Below are positions 8,797-17,021 of a DNA stretch of 64,000 nucleotides, piece after piece. Within the stretch, counting starts at the first letter, position 1, and every line of letters starts with the position of its first letter. A program made the position numbers and the translations under genes. This DNA comes from Acidimicrobiia bacterium (GTDB lineage Bacteria; Actinomycetota; Acidimicrobiia; Acidimicrobiales; Aldehydirespiratoraceae). Under the pieces are notes generated by a model. It did not search any database. It was not told where the DNA came from and saw only the letters and a list, made by a program, of their open reading frames with translations. The stretch is taken from positions 1 to 64,000 of the forward strand of contig JAJEEV010000009.1 in assembly GCA_022820805.1 (NCBI GenBank). Direction: 5' to 3'.

Positions 8797-8878
8797 AGAC
8801 CTGGGCCAACCCTACGCCGGGTCCCCCGAGATTGAGTGCCGGAGCGATGGCGCCGGCGACCGTGGCTAGGGGCCGGGG

Positions 8879-10030
8879 CTAGTCGCGGGCGGGCTCCTCG
8901 AGCGGGTCGAGGTCGAGCGGGACCGGGAGCGAGCTCCGGTCGACGAACAGCCCCGAGGTGGCGCTCGTGCCGGCCAGCGCGTCAGCGGCCAGCAGCACGG
9001 CGGCCGCGGAATAGGTGGTCCGCTCCTGATCGGGGTAGCTGACGTTGGACGGGAAGGCCCGGCCGGTGAGGTAGCTGCCGTCGGGCTCGCGCAGGCGTTG
9101 CGCCCACTCGAACAGCGACAGGGCGGCGCCCCGGTCGCCGATCGCGAGGTAGGCCATGGCGCACTCGCAGGTCTCGGCGGTGGTGACCCAGTCCTGGTTG
9201 CTGACGCAGCGCACGCCCTCGCCCTCGTGGACGAAGACCCTGCGCCGCGACGCCAGACGGAGCCGGGCCTCGTCCCCCCGCAGCACGCCGGCCAGGACCG
9301 GGTAGTACCAGTCCATGGCCCAGCGGTCCTTTGGAGCGAACGCCTCGTGGCCGCAGTGGCGGACGGTGTGCACCAGCCGGGCCAGCGCCAGCTCCCAGCC
9401 GGGCCGCTCCTCGCCGAGCTGATGGGCGGCGGCGAGGCCGCATCGCAGGCTGTGGCTGATGGACGAGGACCCGGTGAGCAGCGCGAACGGCCACGGGGTG
9501 CCGTCGGCGTGGCGGGCCCACAGGATCTCGCCCCTTGGTGTCTGCAGAGCGAGCACGAAGTCCAGGGCCCGCTGCACCACCGGCCACATCTCGGTCAGGA
9601 GTCCGGCATCGCCGAAACGCAGCCAGTGGTGCCACACGCCCGCGGCCACATAGGCGATCGTGTTGGCGTCGAGCTTGTCCTGGTCGACGCCGTCGGCGGT
9701 GTAGTACTGGTGCCAGGCTCCGTCGGGCCGCTGGATGCGGGCCAGCCACTGGTAGGCCGCGTCGGCCTCGGCGCGGCGTCCGGTCACCGTCAGGGCCATG
9801 GCCGCCTCCACGTGGTTCCACGGGTCGGCCACGCCGTCGGCGAAGCGCGGGATCATGCCGCTGGGAAGCTGCACGGCCGCGATCGTGTCCGCGGTCCGGT
9901 CCGCGTCGGCCCGAGACAGCAGCCCTGCGACCTCGGGCGACCTCGGTGCCGCCCCGTCGGTCTCGTCCAGCCCGGGCGAGCTCCCGTTGGTCAAGCCACT
10001 GCTCGTGCGCCGGAGCGGTTCAGGCGGCAT
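8879..10030 (-). CDS. Alpha/alpha-toroid (prenyltransferase/squalene cyclase-like) protein
   Basis: 383 residues rich in His and Trp with repeated helical hairpins such as AYQWLARIQRPDGAWHQYY (about 92-110) and LFEWAQRLREPDGSYLTG near the C-terminus. QxPDGxW-type repeats are typical of (alpha/alpha)6 toroids, a fold shared by terpene cyclases, prenyltransferase beta chains and some glycoside hydrolases. The DxDD motif of squalene-hopene cyclases is not evident, so 'prenyltransferase' would be only a label. The ATG overlaps the methyltransferase stop by 11 bp, so it is the third gene of a glycosyltransferase-methyltransferase-toroid unit. A role trimming or modifying a glycan or glycolipid made by its neighbours is plausible. 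Confidence 0.65.
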   Translation of the reverse strand: MPPEPLRRTSSGLTNGSSPGLDETDGAAPRSPEVAGLLSRADADRTADTIAAVQLPSGMIPRFADGVADPWNHVEAAMALTVTGRRAEADAAYQWLARIQRPDGAWHQYYTADGVDQDKLDANTIAYVAAGVWHHWLRFGDAGLLTEMWPVVQRALDFVLALQTPRGEILWARHADGTPWPFALLTGSSSISHSLRCGLAAAHQLGEERPGWELALARLVHTVRHCGHEAFAPKDRWAMDWYYPVLAGVLRGDEARLRLASRRRVFVHEGEGVRCVSNQDWVTTAETCECAMAYLAIGDRGAALSLFEWAQRLREPDGSYLTGRAFPSNVSYPDQERTTYSAAAVLLAADALAGTSATSGLFVDRSSLPVPLDLDPLEEPARD

Positions 10031-10799
10031 GGGCCATCTCCTCGCGGTTCAGCGCCTGCGCCGGCCCCGACACCTGAGAGGGCTTGTCCGCGTACACGAC
10101 GACGCTCTTGCCCAGCACCGGGTTGAGCAGCCGTTCCGAGGCCGCGGTGACGAAGGGCCGTTTGGTGATGTCCCAGGCCAGCAGCCGGTGGTAGGCGCCG
10201 ACGAGGCGGTTCTCCTCGATGCCGCGGTTGGGGCCCACCGCGCAGCGCAGCCACCAGTACGGGCTGTGGAGGGCGTGGGCCCGATGCCAGCGGCCCGGCC
10301 GCAGCCCCGCGGCCGCGAGCTTGCGAGTCAGGTCCCGCAGCCGGTAGATCCGCACGTGGCCGCCCGGAACGGCCGGCGCGTGGTAATCGCTCGACAGCTT
10401 CCAGCACACCGTCTCGGCGAGCCACGACGGGACGGTCACCGCCAGGCGGCCTCCCGGGCGCAGGACCCGGGCCAGCTCGGCGAAGGCCGTGTCGTCGTCG
10501 GTGATGTGCTCGAGCACCTCCGACGCGATCACCCGGTCGAAGGAGCTGTCGTCGAACGGCAGTCGGAGCGCGTTGCCCTGCACCGGTGCGGCCATCACCG
10601 ACTCGTCCACCTCGCCCTCGGCCACCAGCAGCCGGGCCAGGTCCCGGACCTGCTCGACCTCCGGGCGGGCCAGGTCGCAGGCCACGACTTCGGCGCCCCG
10701 CTTGAGCGCCTCATAGGAGTGCCGCCCGAATCCACAGCCCAAGTCCAGCACCCGCTCGCCAGCGTGGACGTCGAGCCGGCCGTAGTCGACGGTGAGCAT
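10020..10799 (-). CDS. Class I SAM-dependent methyltransferase
   Basis: 259 residues. Motif I VLDLGCGFGRHS near residues 17-28 binds S-adenosylmethionine. The acidic strand-2 residue is in VVACDLARPE, and LPFDDSSFDRVIASEVLEH is the typical post-II region of ubiquinone/UbiE-type methyltransferases. The C-terminal half is Trp/His-rich (PYWWLRCAVGPNRG) and may shape a lipid or glycan acceptor site. The ATG at 10799 overlaps the glycosyltransferase stop by one base (TGATG), so the two are translationally coupled. The target is unknown; the context suggests O-methylation of a sugar on the product of the GT4 enzyme. Confidence 0.88.
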   Translation of the reverse strand: MLTVDYGRLDVHAGERVLDLGCGFGRHSYEALKRGAEVVACDLARPEVEQVRDLARLLVAEGEVDESVMAAPVQGNALRLPFDDSSFDRVIASEVLEHITDDDTAFAELARVLRPGGRLAVTVPSWLAETVCWKLSSDYHAPAVPGGHVRIYRLRDLTRKLAAAGLRPGRWHRAHALHSPYWWLRCAVGPNRGIEENRLVGAYHRLLAWDITKRPFVTAASERLLNPVLGKSVVVYADKPSQVSGPAQALNREEMAHAA

Positions 10800-12100
10800 C
10801 AGAGGACTGCCGCCCCGGCTTGTGCCGCTGCGGCGAGGGACGCGTCCTCCAGCACGGCGCGATACTGCTCGACGGTCCGCTCCGCGGTGTGGCGCCACGA
10901 CCACTGGTTGATGACCCGCAGGCGACCGGCCGCGCCCACCCGGGCCCGGGCGTCGGGATCGTCCAGCGCGTCCCGCAGCACCGCGGCCAGCGCCTCGGCG
11001 TCGCCGGGCTCGGTCAGGAAGCACGTCTCGCCGTGGACGCCGGCCACCTCGGGCAGCGCCCCGCCGGTGGTGGCCACCAGCGGCACCCCGCACGACATGG
11101 CCTCGATGGCCGGCAGGGAGAAGCCCTCGTACAACGAAGGCACCACTGCCAGCTCCGCCTCGGCGTACAGCTCCACGATGCGGTCGTCGGAGACCCCCGA
11201 TACGAAGGTGACCGCGCCGGCCAGGCCCAGCTCCGAGATGGCCCGGCTGGCCGCCGAGTCGGATTTGGCCCTGCCGATGATGGTCAGCTCCAGATGGCGC
11301 TCGGTGCGCAGCTTGGCCACCGCCTCCAGCAGGAAGCTCAGCCCCTTCATGGTGACGTCCGCGCTGGCGGTGGTGATCAGCCGGCCCGGCACCCGGGCCA
11401 CTTCGGGCCTCGGTGAGAACAGCTCGGGATCGACGCCCACCGGCACGACGTGGATCCGCTCCGGCGGCACGCCGTGGTCCTGCGCGATGTCTCGCTTGGA
11501 CGACTCCGAGACGGTCAGCACCCTGGGCAGCCGCTTGGCCACCTGGGTCTGCATCTTGGTGAACGCGTACCAGCGCCGCTTGCCGATCTGCTCCCTGATG
11601 GTGCGGGCGTGGGCCAGCTCGAGGCGGCGGTCCACCGTGATCGGGTGGTGGATGGTCTCCAGCAGGGGCCAGCCCTGGCGCTGCATGGCCAGGATCCCCC
11701 ATCCCAGAGTCTGGTTGTCGTGGACGAGGTCGAACTCGCCCCGGCGCCGGAGCAGGTGCCGCCAGGCCCGCAGGCTGAACGCCATCGGCTCGCTGAAGTT
11801 GCCGGTCACGAACGACACGTGCTCGGCCACGTCGATCCAGTCCTTCAGCTCCCAGGCCCTGGGTTTGCGCATCGGGTGCGGCGGGGCCCAGATGTCGAGC
11901 CCGCCCAGCTTCACGAGCCCCACCCGCGGGTCGAGCTCGGGATAGGGAGGACCGCCGAGAACGGTGACGTGGTGGCCGAGGTCCGTCAGGGCGGACGACA
12001 GGCGGCTCACGTAGACGCCCTGACCGCCGACGTGGGGCTTTCCCCGGTAGGAGAGCATGGCCACGCGCAGGAGGGCCGGCTGGTCCGCTGGGGCGGGCAT
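10799..12100 (-). CDS. Family 4 glycosyltransferase (GT-B fold)
   Basis: 433 residues from the ATG at 12100. The N-terminal domain opens with VAMLSYRGKPHVGGQGVY, where the GG loop binds the donor phosphate. The C-terminal donor domain has PVGVDPELF, the GLSFLLEAV region and the EGFSLPAIEAMSCG motif (E-x7-E) of retaining GT4 enzymes. It probably transfers a nucleotide-sugar residue to an envelope lipid or glycan on the inner membrane face. I chose 12100 because it starts 4 bp after the Lnt-like gene; an upstream in-frame start at 12142 would overlap that gene by 38 bp. GT4, methyltransferase and toroid genes overlap in one unit, so they probably act on the same molecule. Confidence 0.88.
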   Translation of the reverse strand: MPAPADQPALLRVAMLSYRGKPHVGGQGVYVSRLSSALTDLGHHVTVLGGPPYPELDPRVGLVKLGGLDIWAPPHPMRKPRAWELKDWIDVAEHVSFVTGNFSEPMAFSLRAWRHLLRRRGEFDLVHDNQTLGWGILAMQRQGWPLLETIHHPITVDRRLELAHARTIREQIGKRRWYAFTKMQTQVAKRLPRVLTVSESSKRDIAQDHGVPPERIHVVPVGVDPELFSPRPEVARVPGRLITTASADVTMKGLSFLLEAVAKLRTERHLELTIIGRAKSDSAASRAISELGLAGAVTFVSGVSDDRIVELYAEAELAVVPSLYEGFSLPAIEAMSCGVPLVATTGGALPEVAGVHGETCFLTEPGDAEALAAVLRDALDDPDARARVGAAGRLRVINQWSWRHTAERTVEQYRAVLEDASLAAAAQAGAAVL

Positions 12101-12104
12101 GGCG

Positions 12105-13673
12105 CTAGCTCTTTCTCCCGGGCCTGAAACGGTTGAACACACGGCCGAGGCCGAGCGCCAGCGAGAGCGTCAGGACCGAGGCCAGAGCCACGGGCCACGC
12201 TCCCAGCCGGACCGCGAGCGTATCGCCGTGGCGCAGTTCCACGGTCGTCTGGATGACCCTGCTCTCGGACACGCCGGTCCGCTCGATCACGTTGCCGTCG
12301 GGGTCGATGACCGCGGAGAAGCCGGTGGGCGCGGCCTGCACCACCCAGCGGTCGGTCTCGATGGCCCGGAGGCGGCTGGAGGCGATCTGCTGGGACTGCA
12401 CCACCGTCAGCCAGTAGCTGGAGCCGTTGGTGGGGTTGAGCAGGATCAGGCCGTCACCGCCGCCCACCCCGTTGCGGGCCCGGTGGTCGAAGAAGATCTC
12501 CCATGAGATGGACACGGCCAGCGGACCCAGCGGCGTCTCCACCACGGCGGGCTCGTCGGAGGGTCCGGCCCGGAGGTCACGCGGCGGCAGCTCGTCGCTG
12601 AAGCGCTCCGCAGTGGAGCGCAGAGGGACGTACTCGCCGAAGGGGACCCGCTGGACCTTGTCGTAATGGTCGCCCTCGGTGCCGTCGGGAAGGTAGACGA
12701 GCGAGTAGTTGAGGTTGGCCCGGCCGTCGGGGCTGCGCTCGAAGAAGCCGGCCAGAAGCACCGTGTCCAGCTCACGGGCCAGGTCCGACAGCCTGGCCCG
12801 GGCCTCGGCGTCGGTGAGCAGCGGCTGGTCGCAGCGGGCCGGCGTGATGGCCGAGTTCGAGCTGGGATGGACGACGTCCTCAGGCCACAGCACCAGGTCC
12901 ACCGGGGCCTCCACCTGCTCGTAGGTGGTGTTCAGGTGGCGCTCGAAGACGGCCCGCTGCTCGCAGATGTCGGCCCTGGTGTTCTGGGGCCCGCCGCCCT
13001 GAACCGCTGCGACCGTGACAAGGGCATCGCCGCCGGTCGCAGCCGCCGAGCCGCCGGGAGCGGCCGCCCCGGCGAACCCCGCCGCGACGACCACGGCCGC
13101 GCCGATCGCCGCGGGCCTCAGGCTCCCGGACAGGACCGAGGCCAGCGTCACCCCACCCACCGCCGTCAGCGCGGTCAGCAGCAGCGGCCCGCCGATCCGG
13201 GCCGCCGGCCCCAGCGGGCTCGACACCTGGGCCATGGCCATCGTGGCCAGCGGCACGCCTCCGAACGGCCAGGTCCAGCGGAGCAGCTCGGCCAGCACCA
13301 GCGCGGCGCAGAACGCGGTGCGGCGGCGGTGGTCGGGCGGCACCAGCGCGCCGGCCGCGGCGTGCATGGCCGCGAACCCGACCACGGCAAGGGGCCATCC
13401 GACCAGGGTCAGGTCGATCATCCAGACCGTGGCCGGGCCCAGCCAGCTCACACTCACCAGAGCCGACCGGCCAACTCGCTGCCAGACGCTGGCGCCGGCC
13501 AGCAGTTCGACCCACAGGGCCATGCCCACGAAGGCCAGCGGCCAGAACCCCCACGGCGGCAGCGACCCCGCCAGCAGCACCCCGGCCAGCGCACCGCGGA
13601 CCCAGGGCGGGCCCCACCTCAGCGGCGACCCGCTGCCGTCGCTGCCCGCGCGCTCGCTCTTGGCTTGTGCCAC
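12105..13673 (-). CDS. Apolipoprotein N-acyltransferase-like membrane nitrilase lacking the catalytic Cys
   Basis: 522 residues with the Lnt layout: about six N-terminal membrane helices (25-200), a periplasmic carbon-nitrogen hydrolase domain (220-485) and a final helix (about 492-512). Two of the three catalytic residues are in place, E265 (LWPED) and K339 (YDKVQRVPFGEY). The nucleophile position, normally Cys in a C-(Y/F)-E motif, is S390 in SISWEIFF. Lnt transfers an acyl chain to the N-terminal cysteine of lipoproteins; with Ser here it may be inactive, slower, or act on another substrate. It precedes the GT4 gene by 4 bp and follows the cyclase by 33 bp. Actinobacterial Ppm1-type Lnt domains join to polyprenol-phosphate mannose synthase, but no such domain is seen here. 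Confidence 0.8.
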   Translation of the reverse strand: MAQAKSERAGSDGSGSPLRWGPPWVRGALAGVLLAGSLPPWGFWPLAFVGMALWVELLAGASVWQRVGRSALVSVSWLGPATVWMIDLTLVGWPLAVVGFAAMHAAAGALVPPDHRRRTAFCAALVLAELLRWTWPFGGVPLATMAMAQVSSPLGPAARIGGPLLLTALTAVGGVTLASVLSGSLRPAAIGAAVVVAAGFAGAAAPGGSAAATGGDALVTVAAVQGGGPQNTRADICEQRAVFERHLNTTYEQVEAPVDLVLWPEDVVHPSSNSAITPARCDQPLLTDAEARARLSDLARELDTVLLAGFFERSPDGRANLNYSLVYLPDGTEGDHYDKVQRVPFGEYVPLRSTAERFSDELPPRDLRAGPSDEPAVVETPLGPLAVSISWEIFFDHRARNGVGGGDGLILLNPTNGSSYWLTVVQSQQIASSRLRAIETDRWVVQAAPTGFSAVIDPDGNVIERTGVSESRVIQTTVELRHGDTLAVRLGAWPVALASVLTLSLALGLGRVFNRFRPGRKS

Positions 13674-13706
13674 CGTGCTCAGCCTCTCGCCAGTCCCGGC
13701 GGTCGT

Positions 13707-14513
13707 CTAGCGGCCACCCAGCGGGTCGCCCAGGCCTTCGTTGCCTCCGGTCCCGAACTCGTCGAGTTCGTTGCTGAGCTCGTTGAGCTCCTCGCTGAGT
13801 TCGAGGGTGAGCTCGTTGAGCTCGTCGCTCAGCCTGTCCAAGTCGCTGCCGCGCTCGTCCACCAGCCCCGAGGGCATGAGCCGGTGGACGCCGGAGACGG
13901 GGCCCACGCCGCGGATCCGCACGGTCACGTCGCCGATGCATGTCACCCAGTCCGGCAGGCTGCGAATGTCCGTGGCGGTGTAGATCTCCCCGGCCGGGGC
14001 GGCTGCGCACAGCTTGGCGGCCAGGTTCACGGGCTCGCCGACGTAGTCGTCGCCCTCGAAGAGCAGGGCCTCGCCGGTGGCCGCGCCCACCCGGATCTGC
14101 ATGCCCCGGCCCGAGAAGTAGTGGATGAGGTGGGCTGCCAGCGACAGCGCGGCGGCGGCGCTGGTGGACACGAACATCGCGCCGTCGCCCAGCCACTTGG
14201 CGACCCTCACGCCCCGCTTGGCCGCGACACTGCGGGTGATCCTTCGGAAGTCGCCGAGCATCGCCACCGCCTCGTGGGGTCCGTGTGAGCGCGTGTATGC
14301 GGTGAATCCGCAGAGGTCGGCGAAGCAGAAGGTGCGGGTGACGCTGAGGTGGCTGTCGCCCTCGGGCAGTTCGTCGGGATGGACGGTGATGAGGGGCGGG
14401 CTGGCCTCGGCCCACTCGCGGGCCGGTCCGGTGTCGGGCGCGACGAGCGGGGTCAGCACCTGATCGGCTTCAGGGGGGTCCGGGGTGGGGTTCACGCTTG
14501 GTTCGTCTATCAC
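13707..14513 (-). CDS. Class III adenylate/guanylate cyclase-like protein
   Basis: 268 residues. The cyclase homology domain covers about 55-210. Metal-binding D66 (CFADLCGF) and D110 (KWLGDGAMF) are kept, as are the purine-contacting K106 and the transition-state Asn N163 (VNLAAKL). The partner Arg of the N-x3-R pair is replaced by K167. Residues 222-268 are a Glu/Leu/Asn-rich tail (DELNELTLELSEELNEL) that looks like a coiled coil, possibly for dimerisation. It begins at GTG 14513, whose GTGA overlaps the hemY stop, which makes it co-translated with haem genes. There is no membrane segment or sensor domain. cAMP production is the default guess; the Arg change leaves activity open. Confidence 0.82.
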   Translation of the reverse strand: MIDEPSVNPTPDPPEADQVLTPLVAPDTGPAREWAEASPPLITVHPDELPEGDSHLSVTRTFCFADLCGFTAYTRSHGPHEAVAMLGDFRRITRSVAAKRGVRVAKWLGDGAMFVSTSAAAALSLAAHLIHYFSGRGMQIRVGAATGEALLFEGDDYVGEPVNLAAKLCAAAPAGEIYTATDIRSLPDWVTCIGDVTVRIRGVGPVSGVHRLMPSGLVDERGSDLDRLSDELNELTLELSEELNELSNELDEFGTGGNEGLGDPLGGR

Positions 14514-15922
14514 AGCACGAGCCTCATCACGGTCGCAGCTGCCTGCTGGCCGCTGCGAATGCATGCCGGCAGCCCCACGCCGCGAAGCGCGGCACCGGCC
14601 ACCGTGAGCCCGGGCGTCTCGCTGGTCAGGCAGGCCTCCACCGCCCCGACGCGCTCGAGGTGGCCGGGCCGGTACTGCGGCAGAGACCGCTTCCAGGGCC
14701 TGAGGCGGGCTTGGAACCAGCCCCCGGCCGCGGCGTCGCCGCTGACGATCCCGGCCCCGGCGAGTTCGCCCGTGAGCGCCGACACCAACTCGCCGGAGCT
14801 GAGGTCCATCCACCGCCGGTCGTCGGTCCGCCCGGCCGAGATCCGCAGCACGGCCAGGCCCGCCCGGGCGTAGTGCCGCCACTTGGAGGACGACCACGAG
14901 CATGCCGTGGTCAGCAGGCCCTGGCTGCGGGGCACCAGGAAGCCGCTGCCGTCGAGCGGCCGGGTCACGTGCTCGTCGGGGACCACGAAGATGGCCAGCG
15001 CAACGTCCGCGTACTCGATCTCGCCGAGGGTGCGGGCCGCGTCGGGCGAGAGGGGTTCGAGCAGGCGGGCCGACTCCCACGCCGGGCAGGCCAACACCAC
15101 CCCGCCGACCTCCATCGATCCTCTCGCAGTGGTCACCTGCCAGCGGGTGCGGGCCCCGGCGGCGGGCGAAACCCGTCGCACCGGGGTCGAGAGGCTCACC
15201 GCGTCCCCCAGCTCACCGGCGAGGGCGTCGACCATCCGGGTGACGCCGCCTCGCACGCTCCGGAAGACCGGTGACGCCGCCGCACCGGTGCCGGCGGCGC
15301 CCCGGCGGCCGGCCGCTTGAAGCGCAGCGCCGAGGGGTCCTCCCCGCCGGGCGGCCTCATAGAGGGGCGGGGTGCAGGCCTCGATGCTCATGCGATCGGC
15401 CGACCCGGCGTTGATCCCGCCCAGCAGCGGGTCTACGAGGCGCTCGAACACCTCATCGCCGAGTCGGGGTCGCAGCACCTCGCCCACGGTGGCGTCGCCA
15501 GCCAGCGGGTCGGCTTCGCGGGCCAGGCCGGCGCGCAGCGTCTCGACACCCGCCTCCGAGACGATGCCGGTGCCCTCGACGGCCTCAGCGGACCATGGGA
15601 CACCCAGAACCGACCGGTCCGGCAGCGGAAGCAGTCCACCGTCGAGGAAGAGGCAGGCGCCGCTGGTGGCTGGTGTCACCAGCTCGTCGCCGAGCCCGAT
15701 CCGGCGGCACAGCTCGGCGGCCGCATCGTCGCGGGCCACGAACCCGTCAGGACCCGAGTCCACGGTGAGGCCGCCGACGAGCGACCCGTCGATGCTGCCG
15801 CCGGGACGGTCCCCGGCCTCGAGCACCACCGCATCCACGCCCCCGCACTTCAGCTCGTAGGCCGCGGCCAGGCCGGCGATCCCGCCGCCGATCACCGCAA
15901 CCCGGCTCGTGCCCCCGGTCAT
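14510..15922 (-). CDS. hemY: Protoporphyrinogen/coproporphyrinogen III oxidase (HemY/CgoX)
   Basis: 470 residues. The FAD-binding Rossmann motif VAVIGGGIAGLAAAYEL opens the protein, followed by EAGDRPGGS and DSGPDGF. The C-terminal FAD segment reads LTVAGAALRGVGLPACIRSG, as in bacterial HemY. The enzyme removes six electrons from a porphyrinogen with O2; in actinobacteria HemY usually acts on coproporphyrinogen III (CgoX) in the coproporphyrin-dependent haem pathway, which I assume here. The hemE gene directly upstream supports a haem operon. A GTG at 15934 would overlap the hemE stop in a GTGA; I list the ATG at 15922, which directly precedes the FAD motif. Confidence 0.9.
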   Translation of the reverse strand: MTGGTSRVAVIGGGIAGLAAAYELKCGGVDAVVLEAGDRPGGSIDGSLVGGLTVDSGPDGFVARDDAAAELCRRIGLGDELVTPATSGACLFLDGGLLPLPDRSVLGVPWSAEAVEGTGIVSEAGVETLRAGLAREADPLAGDATVGEVLRPRLGDEVFERLVDPLLGGINAGSADRMSIEACTPPLYEAARRGGPLGAALQAAGRRGAAGTGAAASPVFRSVRGGVTRMVDALAGELGDAVSLSTPVRRVSPAAGARTRWQVTTARGSMEVGGVVLACPAWESARLLEPLSPDAARTLGEIEYADVALAIFVVPDEHVTRPLDGSGFLVPRSQGLLTTACSWSSSKWRHYARAGLAVLRISAGRTDDRRWMDLSSGELVSALTGELAGAGIVSGDAAAGGWFQARLRPWKRSLPQYRPGHLERVGAVEACLTSETPGLTVAGAALRGVGLPACIRSGQQAAATVMRLVL

Positions 15923-15930
15923 CGGGCGGG

Positions 15931-16998
15931 TCACCCCGTCTCGGAGCGAGGCGCGGGTCGGACCTCTCCCTCGTCGTGCACGAGTTGCACCACGCGGGCC
16001 AGCACGTCGGGATCGCTGCTCGGCAGGACCCCGTGACCGAGGTTGAACACGAAGCCGGGATGCCCGCCGTTGGAGGCCAGCACAGCCCGGGCAGCCTCGC
16101 AGGCCGCCCGCTCGCCGGCCAGCACCACCGCGGGATCGAGGTTCCCCTGCAGCGCCCGGCCGGGACCCACCCGGCGGCGGGCCTCGTCGATCGGCACCCG
16201 GAAGTCCACCCCCACCACGTCCGCGCCGCAGGCGCCCATCTGGTCGAGCAGCTCGCCGGTGCCCACACCGAAATGGATCCGCGGCACGCCGGAGTCGCCC
16301 AACGCGTCCAGCACCCGGGACGAGTGGGGGGCGACGCCGCGGCGGTACTGGTCGGGCGACAGGGCTCCCGCCCAGCTGTCGAAGAGCTGCACCGCGGCCG
16401 CACCCGCCTCCACCTGCGACAGCAGCGAGGCGATGGCGAGGTCGGCGAGGCGATCCATGAGGTCGTGCCACAGCGCCTCGTCGCCCACCATCAGGGCCTT
16501 GGTCCGCTCGTGGTGGCGGGACGGGCCTCCCTCCAGCAGGTAGGACGCCACCGTGAACGGGGCGCCGGCGAAGCCGATGAGGGGCACGTCGAGGGCGTCC
16601 ACGGCCCTGCGGACGGTCTCCACCACGTAGGGGGTGTCGGCGTGGGGATCGAGGGGGCGAAGGCGGTCGAGGTCGCGCCGGGTCGCGAAAGGACGCCCCA
16701 CGACCGGGCCGGTGCCGGGCACGACCTCCACGCCGAAGCCGACGGCGTGGACCGGCACCACGATGTCGCTGAAGAGGATGGCCGCGTCGACGCCGTAGCG
16801 GCGAACGGGCTGAAGCGTGATCTCCGCGGCACGGTCGGGGTCGGCGATGGCGTCGAGGATCGAGCCGTCACCGCGCACGGCCCTGTACTCCGGCAGGGAC
16901 CGGCCGGCCTGGCGCATGAACCAGACCGGCACACGCTCGTGGGGCCGGCTGCGGCAGGCCCGCACGAAGTCGCTGCCCTCGAATGGCCGGCTGCTCAT
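15931..16998 (-). CDS. hemE: Uroporphyrinogen decarboxylase (UroD)
   Basis: 355 residues, the usual length. The signature PVWFMRQAGRSLPEYR lies near residues 24-39 and carries the substrate-binding Arg residues. The catalytic Asp region is AAILFSDIVVP and the second signature GFAGAPFTVASYLLEGG is near 145-161. It decarboxylates the four acetate side chains of uroporphyrinogen III to give coproporphyrinogen III, in the cytoplasm. The downstream hemY/cgoX uses that product directly. A patatin-like gene lies 23 bp upstream on the same strand, which may put it in the same transcript. No strong ribosome site is seen before the ATG. Confidence 0.95.
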   Translation of the reverse strand: MSSRPFEGSDFVRACRSRPHERVPVWFMRQAGRSLPEYRAVRGDGSILDAIADPDRAAEITLQPVRRYGVDAAILFSDIVVPVHAVGFGVEVVPGTGPVVGRPFATRRDLDRLRPLDPHADTPYVVETVRRAVDALDVPLIGFAGAPFTVASYLLEGGPSRHHERTKALMVGDEALWHDLMDRLADLAIASLLSQVEAGAAAVQLFDSWAGALSPDQYRRGVAPHSSRVLDALGDSGVPRIHFGVGTGELLDQMGACGADVVGVDFRVPIDEARRRVGPGRALQGNLDPAVVLAGERAACEAARAVLASNGGHPGFVFNLGHGVLPSSDPDVLARVVQLVHDEGEVRPAPRSETG

Positions 16999-17021
16999 CG
17001 CGTGGAGGCGTCGGGGCCTGT

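Noticed and set aside
10800-11702. Long upstream extension of the methyltransferase frame
   Set aside because: It overlaps the GT4 gene out of frame, with Arg/Gly/Ala-rich composition; methyltransferase homology begins at ATG 10799.
14514-15080. Upstream extension of the cyclase frame
   Set aside because: It overlaps hemY out of frame; GTG 14513 in the GTGA overlap is the better start.
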